In this document: positions 34,522 through 44,420 of the stretch, one piece after another
Numbering within the stretch: the stretch's first letter is position 1
Layout of the letters: each line of letters begins with the position of its first letter
Source of the DNA: Furcasterigmium furcatum
Lineage: Eukaryota > Ascomycota > Sordariomycetes > Glomerellales > Plectosphaerellaceae
Assembly: GCA_001599815.1 (NCBI GenBank)
Contig: BCIA01000006.1
Coordinates: 436,961 to 500,960 of the forward strand
Length of the DNA: 64,000 nucleotides
Direction: 5' to 3'
Translations under genes and position numbers: made by a program
Notes under the pieces: model-generated
Seen by the model: the letters and a program-made list of their open reading frames with translations, nothing else
What the model was told of the DNA's origin: nothing
Database searches by the model: none

Positions 34522-35043
34522 TTCGTGACTTGTTTGTTTCGCGACTTGAGATGACTTATCCAGGAGGGAGAGCTTGAGGGAAGTTGCTTTGATCCTTTCC
34601 AACAGAAACGGCGCGCGCGATGCTCGCTGGACACTGCTGTTGCCATGTCTTTCTACCCGCAGACCGCCAGGGCGTCGCTCATCTCCGCTCGCTTGGTGCT
34701 GATATCCGTCCAAGTCCAACGCCTATTGGCTTCGATAACACTAGCCCCAGTCACCGGGGTTATCGAGCGCTAGCGGACGGCGACCCCAGGGGGCTTGCGC
34801 TAACGGGGGTGGGCGCGATAAGGAACGGGCATCTAGGCAATCGAAGTACCTCGCGGGTCGCGACACCGGCAGTATTCGTATGTTGCCTATCGCAGCTTGC
34901 TACCGTAGGTTTCATTAGAAGGGAAGGCGAGCCTTCAAAGAATATGCAAGCTGTGTTGCCAATGCTTGTCCAGAAGTATAATACATAACCATCACCAACC
35001 CGGATCCTCCATCCGGCAAACATCACACATCTCGAACTTTGCG
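34522..35043. other. Divergent promoter region, amidase / amino-acid permease
   Basis: 522 bp between two start codons, holding the promoters of both genes. No clear operator found. Confidence 0.4.
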
Positions 35044-37027
35044 ATGAACGTCTCAGATAAAACTCCGAACACAGACATGGACGAGAAGATCACCCCGGGA
35101 CTTAACCGTCCAACCACCCCGGATGAGGCCATGAAAGGAGAGGTGGTGGAAGATGATGGTGAAGTCTTCAAGATGAATGAGGGGGGGACCCAGTTTCGGA
35201 CCTTGGGATTGTGAGTGCCTTCTCCATTGGAAGCCAAGGAAAGAGATGCAGCTGGTCTAATGAAACGCATACAGGGCCCGGACAGTCATCATCCTCATCA
35301 AGCTTTGCTTTGCAACCGGTGTTCTGTCCATCCCCGCAGCCCTGGGTGTCGTGGGCTATGGGCCGGGTTTGGTCCTCTTGGCTCTCTGGAGCTCAATGAC
35401 CATGTGTGGGTGCTCCCACTCCTCAATATCGAACTTTGGTAAGTGGCTAACTGAGTCTTGCCAGATTACTCCTACGTGATGTTTCAGTTCAGGATGGAGT
35501 ATCGTGGCGTGCACAATATTGTCGATGCTGCGATGCTCATGGGCGGCCCCATTGCGCGCGAGGTCACGACGGTTCTGTTTCTGCTGACGTGGATGTAAGT
35601 CAGAACTCAACCTTCTGTTTGGTCTACCATTGCTAATGTACGTTGCAGCCTTGCAACCGGTTCGGGATTCATCGGTCTATCTCAAGGACTCCGGATTCTC
35701 GCAAACGGCAAGGGGTGCACCATCGTCTGGACACTGGTTGCGGCCGTTGCCACCGGAGTACTCTCCAGCATCCGGACTCTGGGGAAACTGGCCATCTTGA
35801 CCTGGATCGGGTTTGCCAGCATCTTCACCGCGGTCTTCATTGTCGTGTAAGTGAACGGAGCCACTCCAAATACTATGGTGACATGCTGATGACCTATGAA
35901 CTCGACAGAGTTGGGGTCACCGTCGTCGACCGCCCCGCGGCTGCTCCTATAAGCGGTCCATATGACCTGGGTGTCATTGCTGTGGGCAATCCGGGTTTTG
36001 TGGCTGGTCTCGTCGCAGCCCTGAACTTGTTCTGTAAGGCGGCCACGCTCAATCCTCACTGACATATGCCGAGATGACTCGAGGACTGACAAGACAAATG
36101 TAGCTGGGTTCGGCTCTACCTCCACCTTTATGCCTGTTATCGCCGAGATGAAAGTCCCAAAGACTTTCCCCAAAGCTCTTTTTATTTCCCAGGGGCTCTT
36201 GGTAGCATGCTACATGTCGTTTGGCCTCGTCGTCTATTTGTGAGTGCCAGACCCGTGGCCTTTGAAGTAGCCGCTAAAGATTTTCAGGTACTGCGGTCAA
36301 TATATTGCCAGTCCATCTCTGGCTAGTGCGGGAGGCACACTTGAAAAGGTTGCCTTTGGTGTTTCGATCCCCGGGTTCATGATGACTTCCACGCTGTGGG
36401 TTCATGTCGCCGCCAAGTTCGTAAGTGTACCCGCGGCTGAGGAGGGGAAGAGGGAAGAACTTGGAACTAATTCCTTCTCAAGCTCTTTGTCCGCATCCTA
36501 CGAGACTCCGAGCACCTGCAGAAAAACACTTTCACGCACTGGGCGACGTGGCTGTAAGGTCCCCCGAACGATCCCTCATGCGTTTCGACGCAACACTCTG
36601 CTCTGGTAGTAGAAATACTCACCCATACGTTCTAGGTCATCGACCATTGGACTGACCGTGCTGTCTTTCCTGCTCGCTGAGGCCATTCCGTTCTTCAACT
36701 ACATCCTCGGTTTCATTGGATCCATTTGCTGTTCCCCTACTTGTGTAAGCCTCTCGCATTAGGGCCTACCGAGGGTCTAACCTTGTGGAATCCAGTCTGC
36801 TGACATCTATTCCGCCACCATAGCTTGTGATTCCTGCCTGGATGGGCCTTTACATGCAAAAGGGACGTTACTTTTCCAGCAAGAAGGTCACGGCATTGTG
36901 CGTTCTCCATTGCATCACGGTGGTGGGAGGATCCTTCATGGCAATTGCCGGGACCTACACGACTATCCAGAGTATTGTGGATGTTTATGCCTCTGGAACC
37001 GTTCGGAGGGCCTTTACCTGTGGCTAG
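35044..37027 (+). CDS. Amino-acid permease, AAAP/Aa_trans family (Mtr-like)
   Basis: Ten exons: 35044-35210, 35275-35405, 35465-35594, 35649-35846, 35909-36033, 36104-36239, 36288-36420, 36483-36553, 36636-36744, 36824-37027, giving 467 aa. The N-terminal cytosolic tail is hydrophilic and acidic; then QFRTLGL-ARTVIILIKLCFATGVLSIP opens the first membrane span, and about 11 spans follow. Internal marks: STSTFMPVIAEMKVPKTFPK, YCGQYIASPSLASAGG, EKVAFGVSIPGFMMTST, NTFTHWATWL. This is the fungal neutral/aromatic amino-acid transporter type (Neurospora mtr-like). All introns keep frame. For intron 2 I chose the 59-nt GTGGGT donor over a 26-nt alternative. Confidence 0.86.
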
Positions 37028-37287
37028 TCAACCCCCAAGGCCTGCTGTGGAGTGTGTCGCCAAGGTAGCGGGGGATATCTATTTGGATGTATGATGGGTA
37101 TTTTCTCATCAATGACAGATCAGACGATTGCTTTATGGTCTTCCTTTGGCAGACGGAACGGGAGCCACAGGCGCCGAACAAGTAGAAAATGTATCCATCG
37201 GGCTCACAAACCTTCTCTCCCTTCCACGGCCCTCCGTCCCGTCTCCTCTGTGGCTTTCGCTCCCGGCCTCTATATGCTCTCCCGCCG

Positions 37288-37920
37288 TCACGGCCGCTCG
37301 TGGTTTCGGCCGCAGAAGTGGTTGTTGCTGTCCAAGTTATGGTAACCGATAGAGAGCTGATCCACCCGATAGTTCGACCAGCCGGACCTCCACCTGCCGC
37401 AGTCCGTGGAGATGCGATCCCGTATCTGGCTCTCGACGTGGTAATTAGTGACATGGTACCCCGTGGTGCGACTCATGTTGCAGACGAAGGACACGACGCG
37501 ATTAGCCATGGCAAATACGTGCTGCCCCCGGTATATCTGTGGGCCGTCGGGGAAGTAATTGATCAGCCAATCGACGGTCACGTCGGCGGCCCGTCTCTCC
37601 AAGGGATCGCGCTGGCAGTGCACCTGCCACTCGCTCTGGCGCTTATCGAGGGCTGGGGAGGTGGTTTCCTCGCCGTCATCCTTGCCGAGTGACTCAAGGT
37701 CCTCGGGCCCCTCGAGCCTAGCGAAGTGGGCGGTCCCGTCCGAGTCGATGTACACCGAGTAGACGCCGTCCGGGATGTTGTCGGGGATACTGAAACCCAG
37801 CTCCTCAGAGGCACCAGGAACGTCAAAGAGGTTCGCAATGTTGGTGTTCGCGGTCTGGGGCGTGACCAGCCCGAGAGCCGAGGAAACAAGGATAGAGGTG
37901 AGGATGACAGAGGAACGCAT
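37288..37920 (-). CDS. Small secreted protein with propeptide and four cysteines
   Basis: 210 aa, one exon. Signal peptide MRSSVILTSILVSSALG. An acidic pro-region (EGPEDLESLGKDDGEETT) ends in a dibasic Lys93-Arg94 site (DKR-QSEW) typical of Kex2 cleavage, which would leave a mature domain of ~116 aa with Cys102, 147, 174 and 203 (two possible disulphides), rich in Arg, Tyr, His and Asn. I recognise no family. Size, signal, propeptide and paired cysteines fit a secreted effector-like or antimicrobial-type protein; no function is claimed. It converges on the amino-acid permease. Confidence 0.68.
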   Translation of the reverse strand: MRSSVILTSILVSSALGLVTPQTANTNIANLFDVPGASEELGFSIPDNIPDGVYSVYIDSDGTAHFARLEGPEDLESLGKDDGEETTSPALDKRQSEWQVHCQRDPLERRAADVTVDWLINYFPDGPQIYRGQHVFAMANRVVSFVCNMSRTTGYHVTNYHVESQIRDRISTDCGRWRSGWSNYRVDQLSIGYHNLDSNNHFCGRNHERP

Positions 37921-38713
37921 CTTGACTTGAAGGCGGATAAGAAGAAGATACAGACTGGTTTAGATATAGGTAGAATGTATAGTCTGAAGAAGGTGCTTGG
38001 GACCAAGAGAGCTGTGTCTGGTGTGGGAGTTGAGGGGATGAGCTGTGAAGAGCCTATTGCATTAGATACATGCCTGGAGACTGCTGCATCACGGCAGGCG
38101 CTGATCGGAAATAAGGGTACGAATACCATACGTAGTAGTCGTTACACCCGGCAGGAGTTCTTTGCGCGTACTTCAATTTATCACCAGAGATTCGCCTTTC
38201 ACACCTGTCCAGCTCCCCCGACAAGTCGATTCTCTCCATTAGTGCGCCGAGAACCTCACACCGCTCTTAAATCGCCTAGTGTGAAGTATAACCGCTCCTG
38301 TAGTAACGAAGATGTCCGCAGAGGCCAGGGCCGTTAGTAATCTACCATCTCTCGGCGCCCCTAACTCCGGCCCCCCGGACCACTCCGCGTATCTAGGCCT
38401 AATTTTATAGCCATTCCATCTCTATCTCAAGCAGACGCCGTGTGGATTACATCGGCCCTCCCACGGTACATATTTTAGTGTAAGGCCGGTATTATTAAGC
38501 TTGTAATCACGTCCATCCCGGAGCTTCTGAACAACCCGCAGCGGAGTGTCATGCCGTGAACACCGTCCCACACCGCCAATACAAACCTCCCAGACCTAGG
38601 CATCAAACTGAATGACTCGACCCTCAAGGCGCCAGCGTGAGAGTCAAGACTTCTCATGCCATCGCAACGCAATCCAAGTCCGAATCGATGAGAATCTATT
38701 TCAAACAATGCAT
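37921..38713. other. Intergenic, about 0.8 kb
   Basis: Upstream of the secreted protein and 3' flank of the GH13 gene. No gene, RNA or transposon remnant that I can name. Confidence 0.4.
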
Positions 38714-40871
38714 CTAGCTAGAGCTCCTGGCTAGGACAACCGCCTCGAAGGGGCGCAAGCTCACTGAACCATCTTGGCTAAACGAGGCCGATGTATCGTA
38801 TGTCGAGAGAACTAGTCGACCACCGAACTCCATCAAGGATGTCTTTTCACACGCTGGAACCTCCCACGTTTGCTCGTTGTCGGTAAAGTTGATGATGACC
38901 AAGACATTCTCACCTGTCTCTTTGTTGTGTCGACCATAGCTGATGATGGCCTCGTTCTCGGGGTCGTACATCTGGAACTGGCCGTAGACGAGGGTTGTCT
39001 TGAGCTCCCGCCGAAGTCTTAGCGCACAGCGCCAGTAGTTGAGCACGCTGTCCTTCTGAAGCTGTTCGCTCTTGACATTGCAACGCGCAGTGTCCTCGTT
39101 GACCCTCATCCAAGGAGTCGTAGCGCTGAAGCCTGCATTCTTGGTCATGTCCCACTGAGAGGAGGGCACTCTGTCAGATTATTTCTCCGTTTTAGCAAAG
39201 ACTCGTAGTTGGTACTGACCTGAATAGGGGCACGAGCGTGATCTCTGGCCTTGAGCCGAAGTTCCCTCCAAACACCGCCAAGAGCGCTCTCGTCTCCTCC
39301 CGCAGCCTCCAGTGCTCTAAAATAACAATCAGTCGTCAATTATCTTCGAAAAAATGCTGTAAGCAGTTGGGCGACTCACTCCCGATAAAAATTGCTCGAC
39401 TCGATGTCTTTGTACTCTTCGATACCCCAGTCCTTGGGCAGATTGGCTGTGCCAAGCTCCTGGCCTTGGTATACGAAAAGAGTGCCGCCCAAGGTGCAGA
39501 GGAACGTTGCCAACATCTTCGCGGCAAGCTCACGGTGCTCCGGCCTGTGCTTAGTAAACCGGGAGACCGATCGGGCCTGATCGTGATTCTCCATGAAGAC
39601 AGCGTTCCACCCGCCGACACGGTGAGCAAAGGTCTGCCACCTGTTGACGATCTCCTTGAGCTCGGAAAGCTGCCATTGTTTCTCTCGAGCGTATTTTCCC
39701 TCGGGGCTGTTGTCAATATCGACGCTGTGGTTTGCTGTCAGCCTTCAAGGGAACTCGAGTTGAGATCAGGGCGGTCGCTACACCCGCGTGGACTTACATG
39801 TCGAACTGGAAGATGGTATGGAGTTCCTTTCTGTCACCAGCGACAATCTTGGCCACCTGATCGTCCGTCTTGGCCCCGGGCATCTCACCAACGCTGAATG
39901 CCCCGTACTTGTCCAGGAGAGCTCTGAGACCACGAAGATGCTCGTGGAGCCGAGGCCCGTTGCAGAACAGGTCGATGGCGTTCTGGTGAGGATAGTTTGG
40001 ATCGGCGCTCGTAATCTCCGCGTCAGGAAGGCCGGGCTCCTTGGAGATGAAGTTGATGACGTCCATACGGAAGCCATCAGCACCCTTTTTCAGCCAGAAC
40101 TCCATGATGTCATGAACTGCTTGGACAACGGCGGGGTTCTCCCAGTTGAGGTCTGGCTGCTCGGGTGCGAAAAGGTGCAGATAGTACTCTTCCGTAGCCT
40201 CGTCGTAGGTCCACGCGCTTCCTGAGAAGGGTCAGCCATGCACAGGAATGGTAAGGACGAGATTCGCGGTGCCTACCCCCGAAAGCAGCAGCCCAGTTGT
40301 TTGGTGGCCTCATGTTGCCTGCAGCATCGAACCGCGGCTTCTTCCAAATGTACCAGTCCCTGCGAGGGCTATCACGCGATGACCTTGATTCTCGGAACCA
40401 TTGATGCTGAGGGATGGCTGAGCTATGTCCTCGAGTTCAGTTGTTGGGGCGTTCCTTACCTGATCCGAAGTGTGGTTCACGACGAGATCCAGGATGCACT
40501 TCAGGCCGCGGTCATGAAGCTCCTTGATAAGATCTTCGACATCCTGCAAAGATCCGTAGGGGCCATGGATGTCTCGGTAGTCCGAAACGTCATACCCCAT
40601 GTCAACTTGAGGGGATTTGAAAACTGCCGTCATTGTTAGCTTATGACCTCGCTTTTTCTTTTCTTGGCTGCGAAATACTAGGACATAGCCAGACGGCGTC
40701 GACTCCGAGGTCCCGGATATAGTCAAGCTTGTCGATGACACCTCGGATGTCACCGAGTCCATCACCGTTGCTGTCCTTGAACGAGGCGGGGTAGATCTGG
40801 TACACGGCAGCCTCCTTCCACCACTGGTGGGGATTGGCCGGGGGTTCTCTGGTGGACGAGGTGACAGTCAT
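38714..40871 (-). CDS. GH13 alpha-glucosidase, probable oligo-1,6-glucosidase/isomaltase
   Basis: Seven exons (40871-40679, 40623-40460, 40406-40277, 40221-39798, 39724-39380, 39316-39220, 39154-38714) give 597 aa. It opens with WWKEAAVYQIYPASFKDSNG. GH13 regions: LDLVVNHTSDQH; nucleophile Asp216 in DGFRMDVINF; acid/base Glu275 in FSVGEMPG; Asp352 in MENHDQ; and GTLFVYQGQELG. Val217 directly after the nucleophile is the residue known to mark alpha-1,6 specificity (isomaltase, oligo-1,6-glucosidase); maltases have Ala or Thr there. The following INFISK also matches oligo-1,6-glucosidases. There is no signal peptide, so it is intracellular. Divergent from an alpha-glucoside permease across a shared promoter. 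Confidence 0.9.
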
Positions 40872-41004
40872 GTTGAGAATCAGTGAAAAAGAAACAGATG
40901 AAGGAGAGCTGCTTGAACGTGAACTCAGCCTGTCTTGTTCGAGACGTGGTTCGCTTCCCTTGTCAATTTAAGCGCCACCAACTGCCAAGCCAGTGGAGCC
41001 CGCG

Positions 41005-41018
41005 CGGAACGCTGTCGG
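41005..41018. promoter_or_regulatory. CGG-N8-CGG site (AmyR/MalR-type operator candidate)
   Basis: CGGAACGCTGTCGG, two direct CGG triplets eight bases apart, matches the consensus CGGN8(C/A)GG known for the Aspergillus AmyR regulator of starch and isomaltose utilisation. It lies 134 bp from the GH13 ATG and 368 bp from the permease ATG. Confidence 0.45.
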
Positions 41019-41094
41019 GGTAATTCTCTGAGAAATAGAAGAAGAGGGGAACGTCGATTGGTCCGTCCCGCATCATCTTCTCCTCTCCCGGGTC

Positions 41095-41112
41095 ATTACC
41101 CGAAAGGGTAAT
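41095..41112. repeat. Perfect inverted repeat in the shared promoter
   Basis: ATTACCC-GAAA-GGGTAAT, a 7-bp arm with a 4-base loop. It may be a dimeric binding site. Confidence 0.5.
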
Positions 41113-41185
41113 TGTCCGGAGCGGGGTGATCGGACGACCCCGAGGTGCCCAAGCAGACTCGGGGCTTTACCACTTAGGTGGCTGT

Positions 41186-41212
41186 CATGGGGTGAGTTCT
41201 AATCACCCCATG
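41186..41212. repeat. 10-bp inverted repeat in the shared promoter
   Basis: Arms CATGGGGTGA and TCACCCCATG are perfect complements separated by seven bases. It lies about 70 bp before the permease TATA box. Confidence 0.55.
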
Positions 41213-41278
41213 GCTGAGAATCTGGGGATGCCGGGGGCCGGGGTATCGTGAGAGCACCAGCTTGATTTCATTTTGGAA

Positions 41279-41286
41279 TATATAAA
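41279..41286 (+). promoter_or_regulatory. TATA box of the alpha-glucoside permease
   Basis: TATATAAA lies 100 bp upstream of the permease ATG. Confidence 0.55.
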
Positions 41287-41385
41287 GGGCTCGTGCCTTG
41301 GGTTCCAAGTCAGGAGGAATCCTCTCATTGGGACACCAGCATCCAGACTTGACCATCACAATTCTTTCTCTTGACGGCTGAAAAT

Positions 41386-43263
41386 ATGGGTGTCGAAGTA
41401 CGAACCGAGAATGTGGCTACCACATCAACCTCGCTCGCCATGACGGCAGAGCGTGAGATGACCATTCGTCAGTCCCTGCGTTTTTGGCCCAAAGCCATCC
41501 TGTTCTCCTTCATCATCTCGCTGGCAATCATCATGGAGGTATGTGAGCGAGTTAGGCCTTTTGAGCGCGTACTGAGCTGACTCAACAATATGACAGGGCT
41601 ACGACACGAATCTCATGTCCAACTTTTATCCTTTCCCCCCATTTCAGCAAAGGTTCGGGGACGAGATCGACAGCCAGGGAAATCCAACCATCAGTGCTCA
41701 GTGGCAAACAATCATCAACAACTCTGGTCAGGTAAGCTAAATTTGAATGCCTCGAGATTCATGTGTCTGACTCAATGGACCAGGCCGGATCTATCTTGGG
41801 TCTCATTCTCAACGGCTGGATCACGGAGCGCATTGGCTACCGTTGGACAATGCAAGTGTCTATGGTGGCGATGATTGCAGCTATCTTCATCCCATTCTTC
41901 TCTACTGGTCTCCCCATGTTCGTGGCTGGTGCAGTCTGCCAGTCCATTCCATGGGGTGTCTTTCAAACTCTGGCGGTCACCTACGCTGCAGATATTTGCC
42001 CTCTGACTCTTCGTCATTACATGACCTCATGGGTAAGCGGAGCTGAACTGCCGCTAGAGTCAGAATAGTGCTGACAACTCGTATTTTTAGATCAACATTT
42101 GCTGGGTCATCGGGCAGCTCATTTCGATCGGCATCCTCAATGGTCTTCTCTCAAGGCCCGACGAGTGGGCTTACCGGATCCCCTTCGCGCTTCAGTGGGT
42201 ACGTGATGGACCACCAATGTTGAGGAGCATTCTTAACACGAGTCTGACAATAATAGGTCTGGCCCGTACCAATCATGATTGGCACTTACTTTGCACCCGA
42301 GAGCCCCTGGTGGCTCGTCAGGCGTGGGCGTTACCAGGATGCCAGGCGAGCAGTGGAGCGCATGACCACACCACAACCCGACATCGAGTTCGACTTGGAC
42401 GCCCACGTTGAGATGATGCGGGTTACTACACTGTTTGAGAGGGAAAACAGTGCCGGTGCGGGATACTTGGATTGTTTCCGGGGCAGCAACTTGTGAGTGA
42501 CACCCAGCAATGACGCCGCCCACACCAACCACCAAAATACTGACGATACTTCAGGCGCCGGACTGAGATAGCCTGCATGGCATGGCTTACTCAAGCGTTT
42601 GCAGGAACTCCTTTCATCAGCTTCGGTGTGCAGTTTATGATGAAAGCCGGCCTTTCGAGTCGACACGGCTTCACCATGAGCCTCGTGCAAACCGCCCTCG
42701 GCCTCATCGGATGTTTTATCGCTATGTGGGTACTGACAAGGTTCGGGCGACGTACCATCTACCTCGTCGGCCTTGGATTCTTCGTTGTTGACCTCATCAT
42801 CATCGGGTGTCTCGGAATTCCCAGTCCGACTCAGGGGCTGTCCTGGGCTGTTGGCGCCCTGATGGTGATCATGGTTGTGTTCTACCAGATCACAATCGGG
42901 CCGGCTTGCTTCACTGTGGTTGCTGAGATGCCTTCGACCCAACTCCGCGCTAAGACGGTCGCATTTGCCAGGGCATGCTACAACGCCGGAGGATTCATCA
43001 CGAACGTAATCATGCCGCGGATGATTAGCGAGAACGAGTGGAACTGGGGCGCCAAGGGCGGCTTCTTCTGGGCTGGTATCGCGGGGCTCTTCTTCACCTG
43101 GACGTTCTTCAGACTTCCGGAAGCACGGGGTTTGACTTACTCTGAGCTCGACCTGCTATTCGAGCACAAGACGAGGACGCGCGGTTTCTCGCAGGAAGCG
43201 GCGGATCTGCTCAAGCCGGAGCTCCTGGAGGTTGACTATAGGATGGTCGAGAAGGGTGAGTAG
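41386..43263 (+). CDS. MFS sugar transporter, alpha-glucoside (maltose/isomaltose) permease type
   Basis: Six exons (41386-41538, 41597-41731, 41784-42032, 42091-42198, 42257-42492, 42555-43263) give 529 aa with 12 expected membrane spans. Sugar-porter motifs: GYDTNLMSNFYPFPPFQQRF after span 1 (the yeast Mal/Mph-type loop), GWITERIGYRW in loop 2-3, PESPWWLVRRGR in the central loop, RFGRRTIYLVG in loop 8-9 and PEARGLTYSELD near the C-terminus. The FYxxPxFQQRFG segment and neighbouring glucosidase support a disaccharide proton symporter for maltose or isomaltose-like sugars. It is regulated, by inference, with the divergent GH13 gene. Confidence 0.88.
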
Positions 43264-43532
43264 TCAGCTTCCGGCTGGAAGATAACCTTTCTCTACCCTT
43301 CTCTCCTAGTGGCGCACTCGGGTCTTTGTGGTACTGGGAATTACTGCATTTGCCAAGTCTCAGGGCAATCTGATTTATGTAAACAGAAGAGGTAGAGCAA
43401 AGCAAAGGGAAGTCTGACAAGAATTTACCAAGAAACTAATTCCTTGCTCATCGCCCTAACGAGAGAAGCTGTGTCGGTACCTCAAAGCCAGGCCCGGCAC
43501 TCCGCCTACAGAATTTGGCACTGGCAAAGGAA

Positions 43533-43546
43533 GTTGTCGCGACAAC
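43533..43546. repeat. 14-bp perfect palindrome
   Basis: GTTGTCGCGACAAC is identical to its own reverse complement. Confidence 0.6.
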
Positions 43547-43854
43547 AGCCAAGTATCAAGGTTGTTGTGGTGAGGCCATAGGCACGTGGCCAAAGATAGA
43601 TAAGATCACGTGCCCTGAGACGTGCTCATCCCCTCTGTGGTCCTAGATCCCAGTGGTTGATGGAGCCCCTGGAGAGGTAGTAGAAGCTAGACAAGACATC
43701 CTTTTCTTTGTGCCTTGCGAGTCCCTCCCACCACATAGGATCAGGGACCTCACCTCCTGATGGAGGAGACATGGAGGGGACATGGAGGCAAGCGAACTCA
43801 TCACCACTTTCAGGACCCCATCACTTGATCAGTTCATTGACGTCGCAGATCCTA

Positions 43855-43882
43855 CTGATCAGGCTGCCAGCAGCCTGATCAG
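43855..43882. repeat. 13-bp inverted repeat with 2-base spacer
   Basis: Arms CTGATCAGGCTGC and GCAGCCTGATCAG are perfect complements separated by CA, about 540 bp upstream of the regulator gene. Confidence 0.6.
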
Positions 43883-44233
43883 CCGTTCCCAAATCACTGA
43901 CTCCGCGATCAGGATCGATCCGCACCGTGCACAGCGACGGTGGGCTGACAGAGCGTTGTGCGGTTCTTCAGTGGCAGTCCATTTGCCCCCGAGTACGCGC
44001 CCTCCAAACGTTACCGAACTTGCGAGGAAACCTACTATTTGTCTCGCGGGCCAAAATCACAATGTCAGCGATGTGCATGCTAGTTGGTAGCTGCGTACTA
44101 TTGTCATGCATTTGCACGGTCACCGTAGGACTGTGAGAACTCGCGCGGTGGGACTCCGACCAGTCGGCTTCAGGCGCCGAAATTCTCGCTCAATAAACAA
44201 TGTACTCCAAGGACCATCCATGGAGCAACTAGC

Positions 44234-44253
44234 GTTCCCCGGAGGCGGGGAAC
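44234..44253. repeat. 7-bp inverted repeat upstream of the regulator
   Basis: GTTCCCC-GGAGGC-GGGGAAC, about 170 bp before the regulator ATG. Confidence 0.5.
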
Positions 44254-44420
44254 CCTAGCTCGGCCAAATGATCGGGTCATTCTCAGGTCCTTCGGCCGGG
44301 CATTTGCATTAAGGACGGTGATGTGATGCCCCCAAGCTACTCTCAATCTTCCCCTGCCTCCAACCATGCATTCAGCCTTTATGAACGACAGATACAACCC
44401 TCCGGGCAACCGCCTACGAC

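Larger units (their letters stand above)
40872..41385. promoter_or_regulatory. Shared promoter of GH13 glucosidase and permease
   Basis: 514 bp between two ATGs. It contains a CGG-N8-CGG site at 41005-41018, a perfect hairpin at 41095-41112, a 10-bp inverted repeat at 41186-41212, a TATA box for the permease at 41279-41286, and several matches to the CreA repressor consensus SYGGRG (for example CTGGGG near 41222 and CCGGGG near 41238), as expected for glucose-repressed saccharide genes. Confidence 0.55.
43264..44420. other. Intergenic, about 1.16 kb, rich in inverted repeats
   Basis: Between the permease and the regulator. It holds no gene-like frame but three perfect inverted repeats (43533-43546, 43855-43882, 44234-44253) and several GATCAG-type words around 43825-43920. 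Confidence 0.5.

Noticed and set aside
35439..35464. 26-nt intron in the amino-acid permease
   Set aside because: Too short for fungal splicing; the upstream GTGGGT donor gives a 59-nt intron with the same frame and a better membrane-span sequence.
43264..44420. tRNA or other structured RNA gene suggested by the inverted repeats
   Set aside because: The arms do not form a cloverleaf and no A-box/B-box pair is visible.
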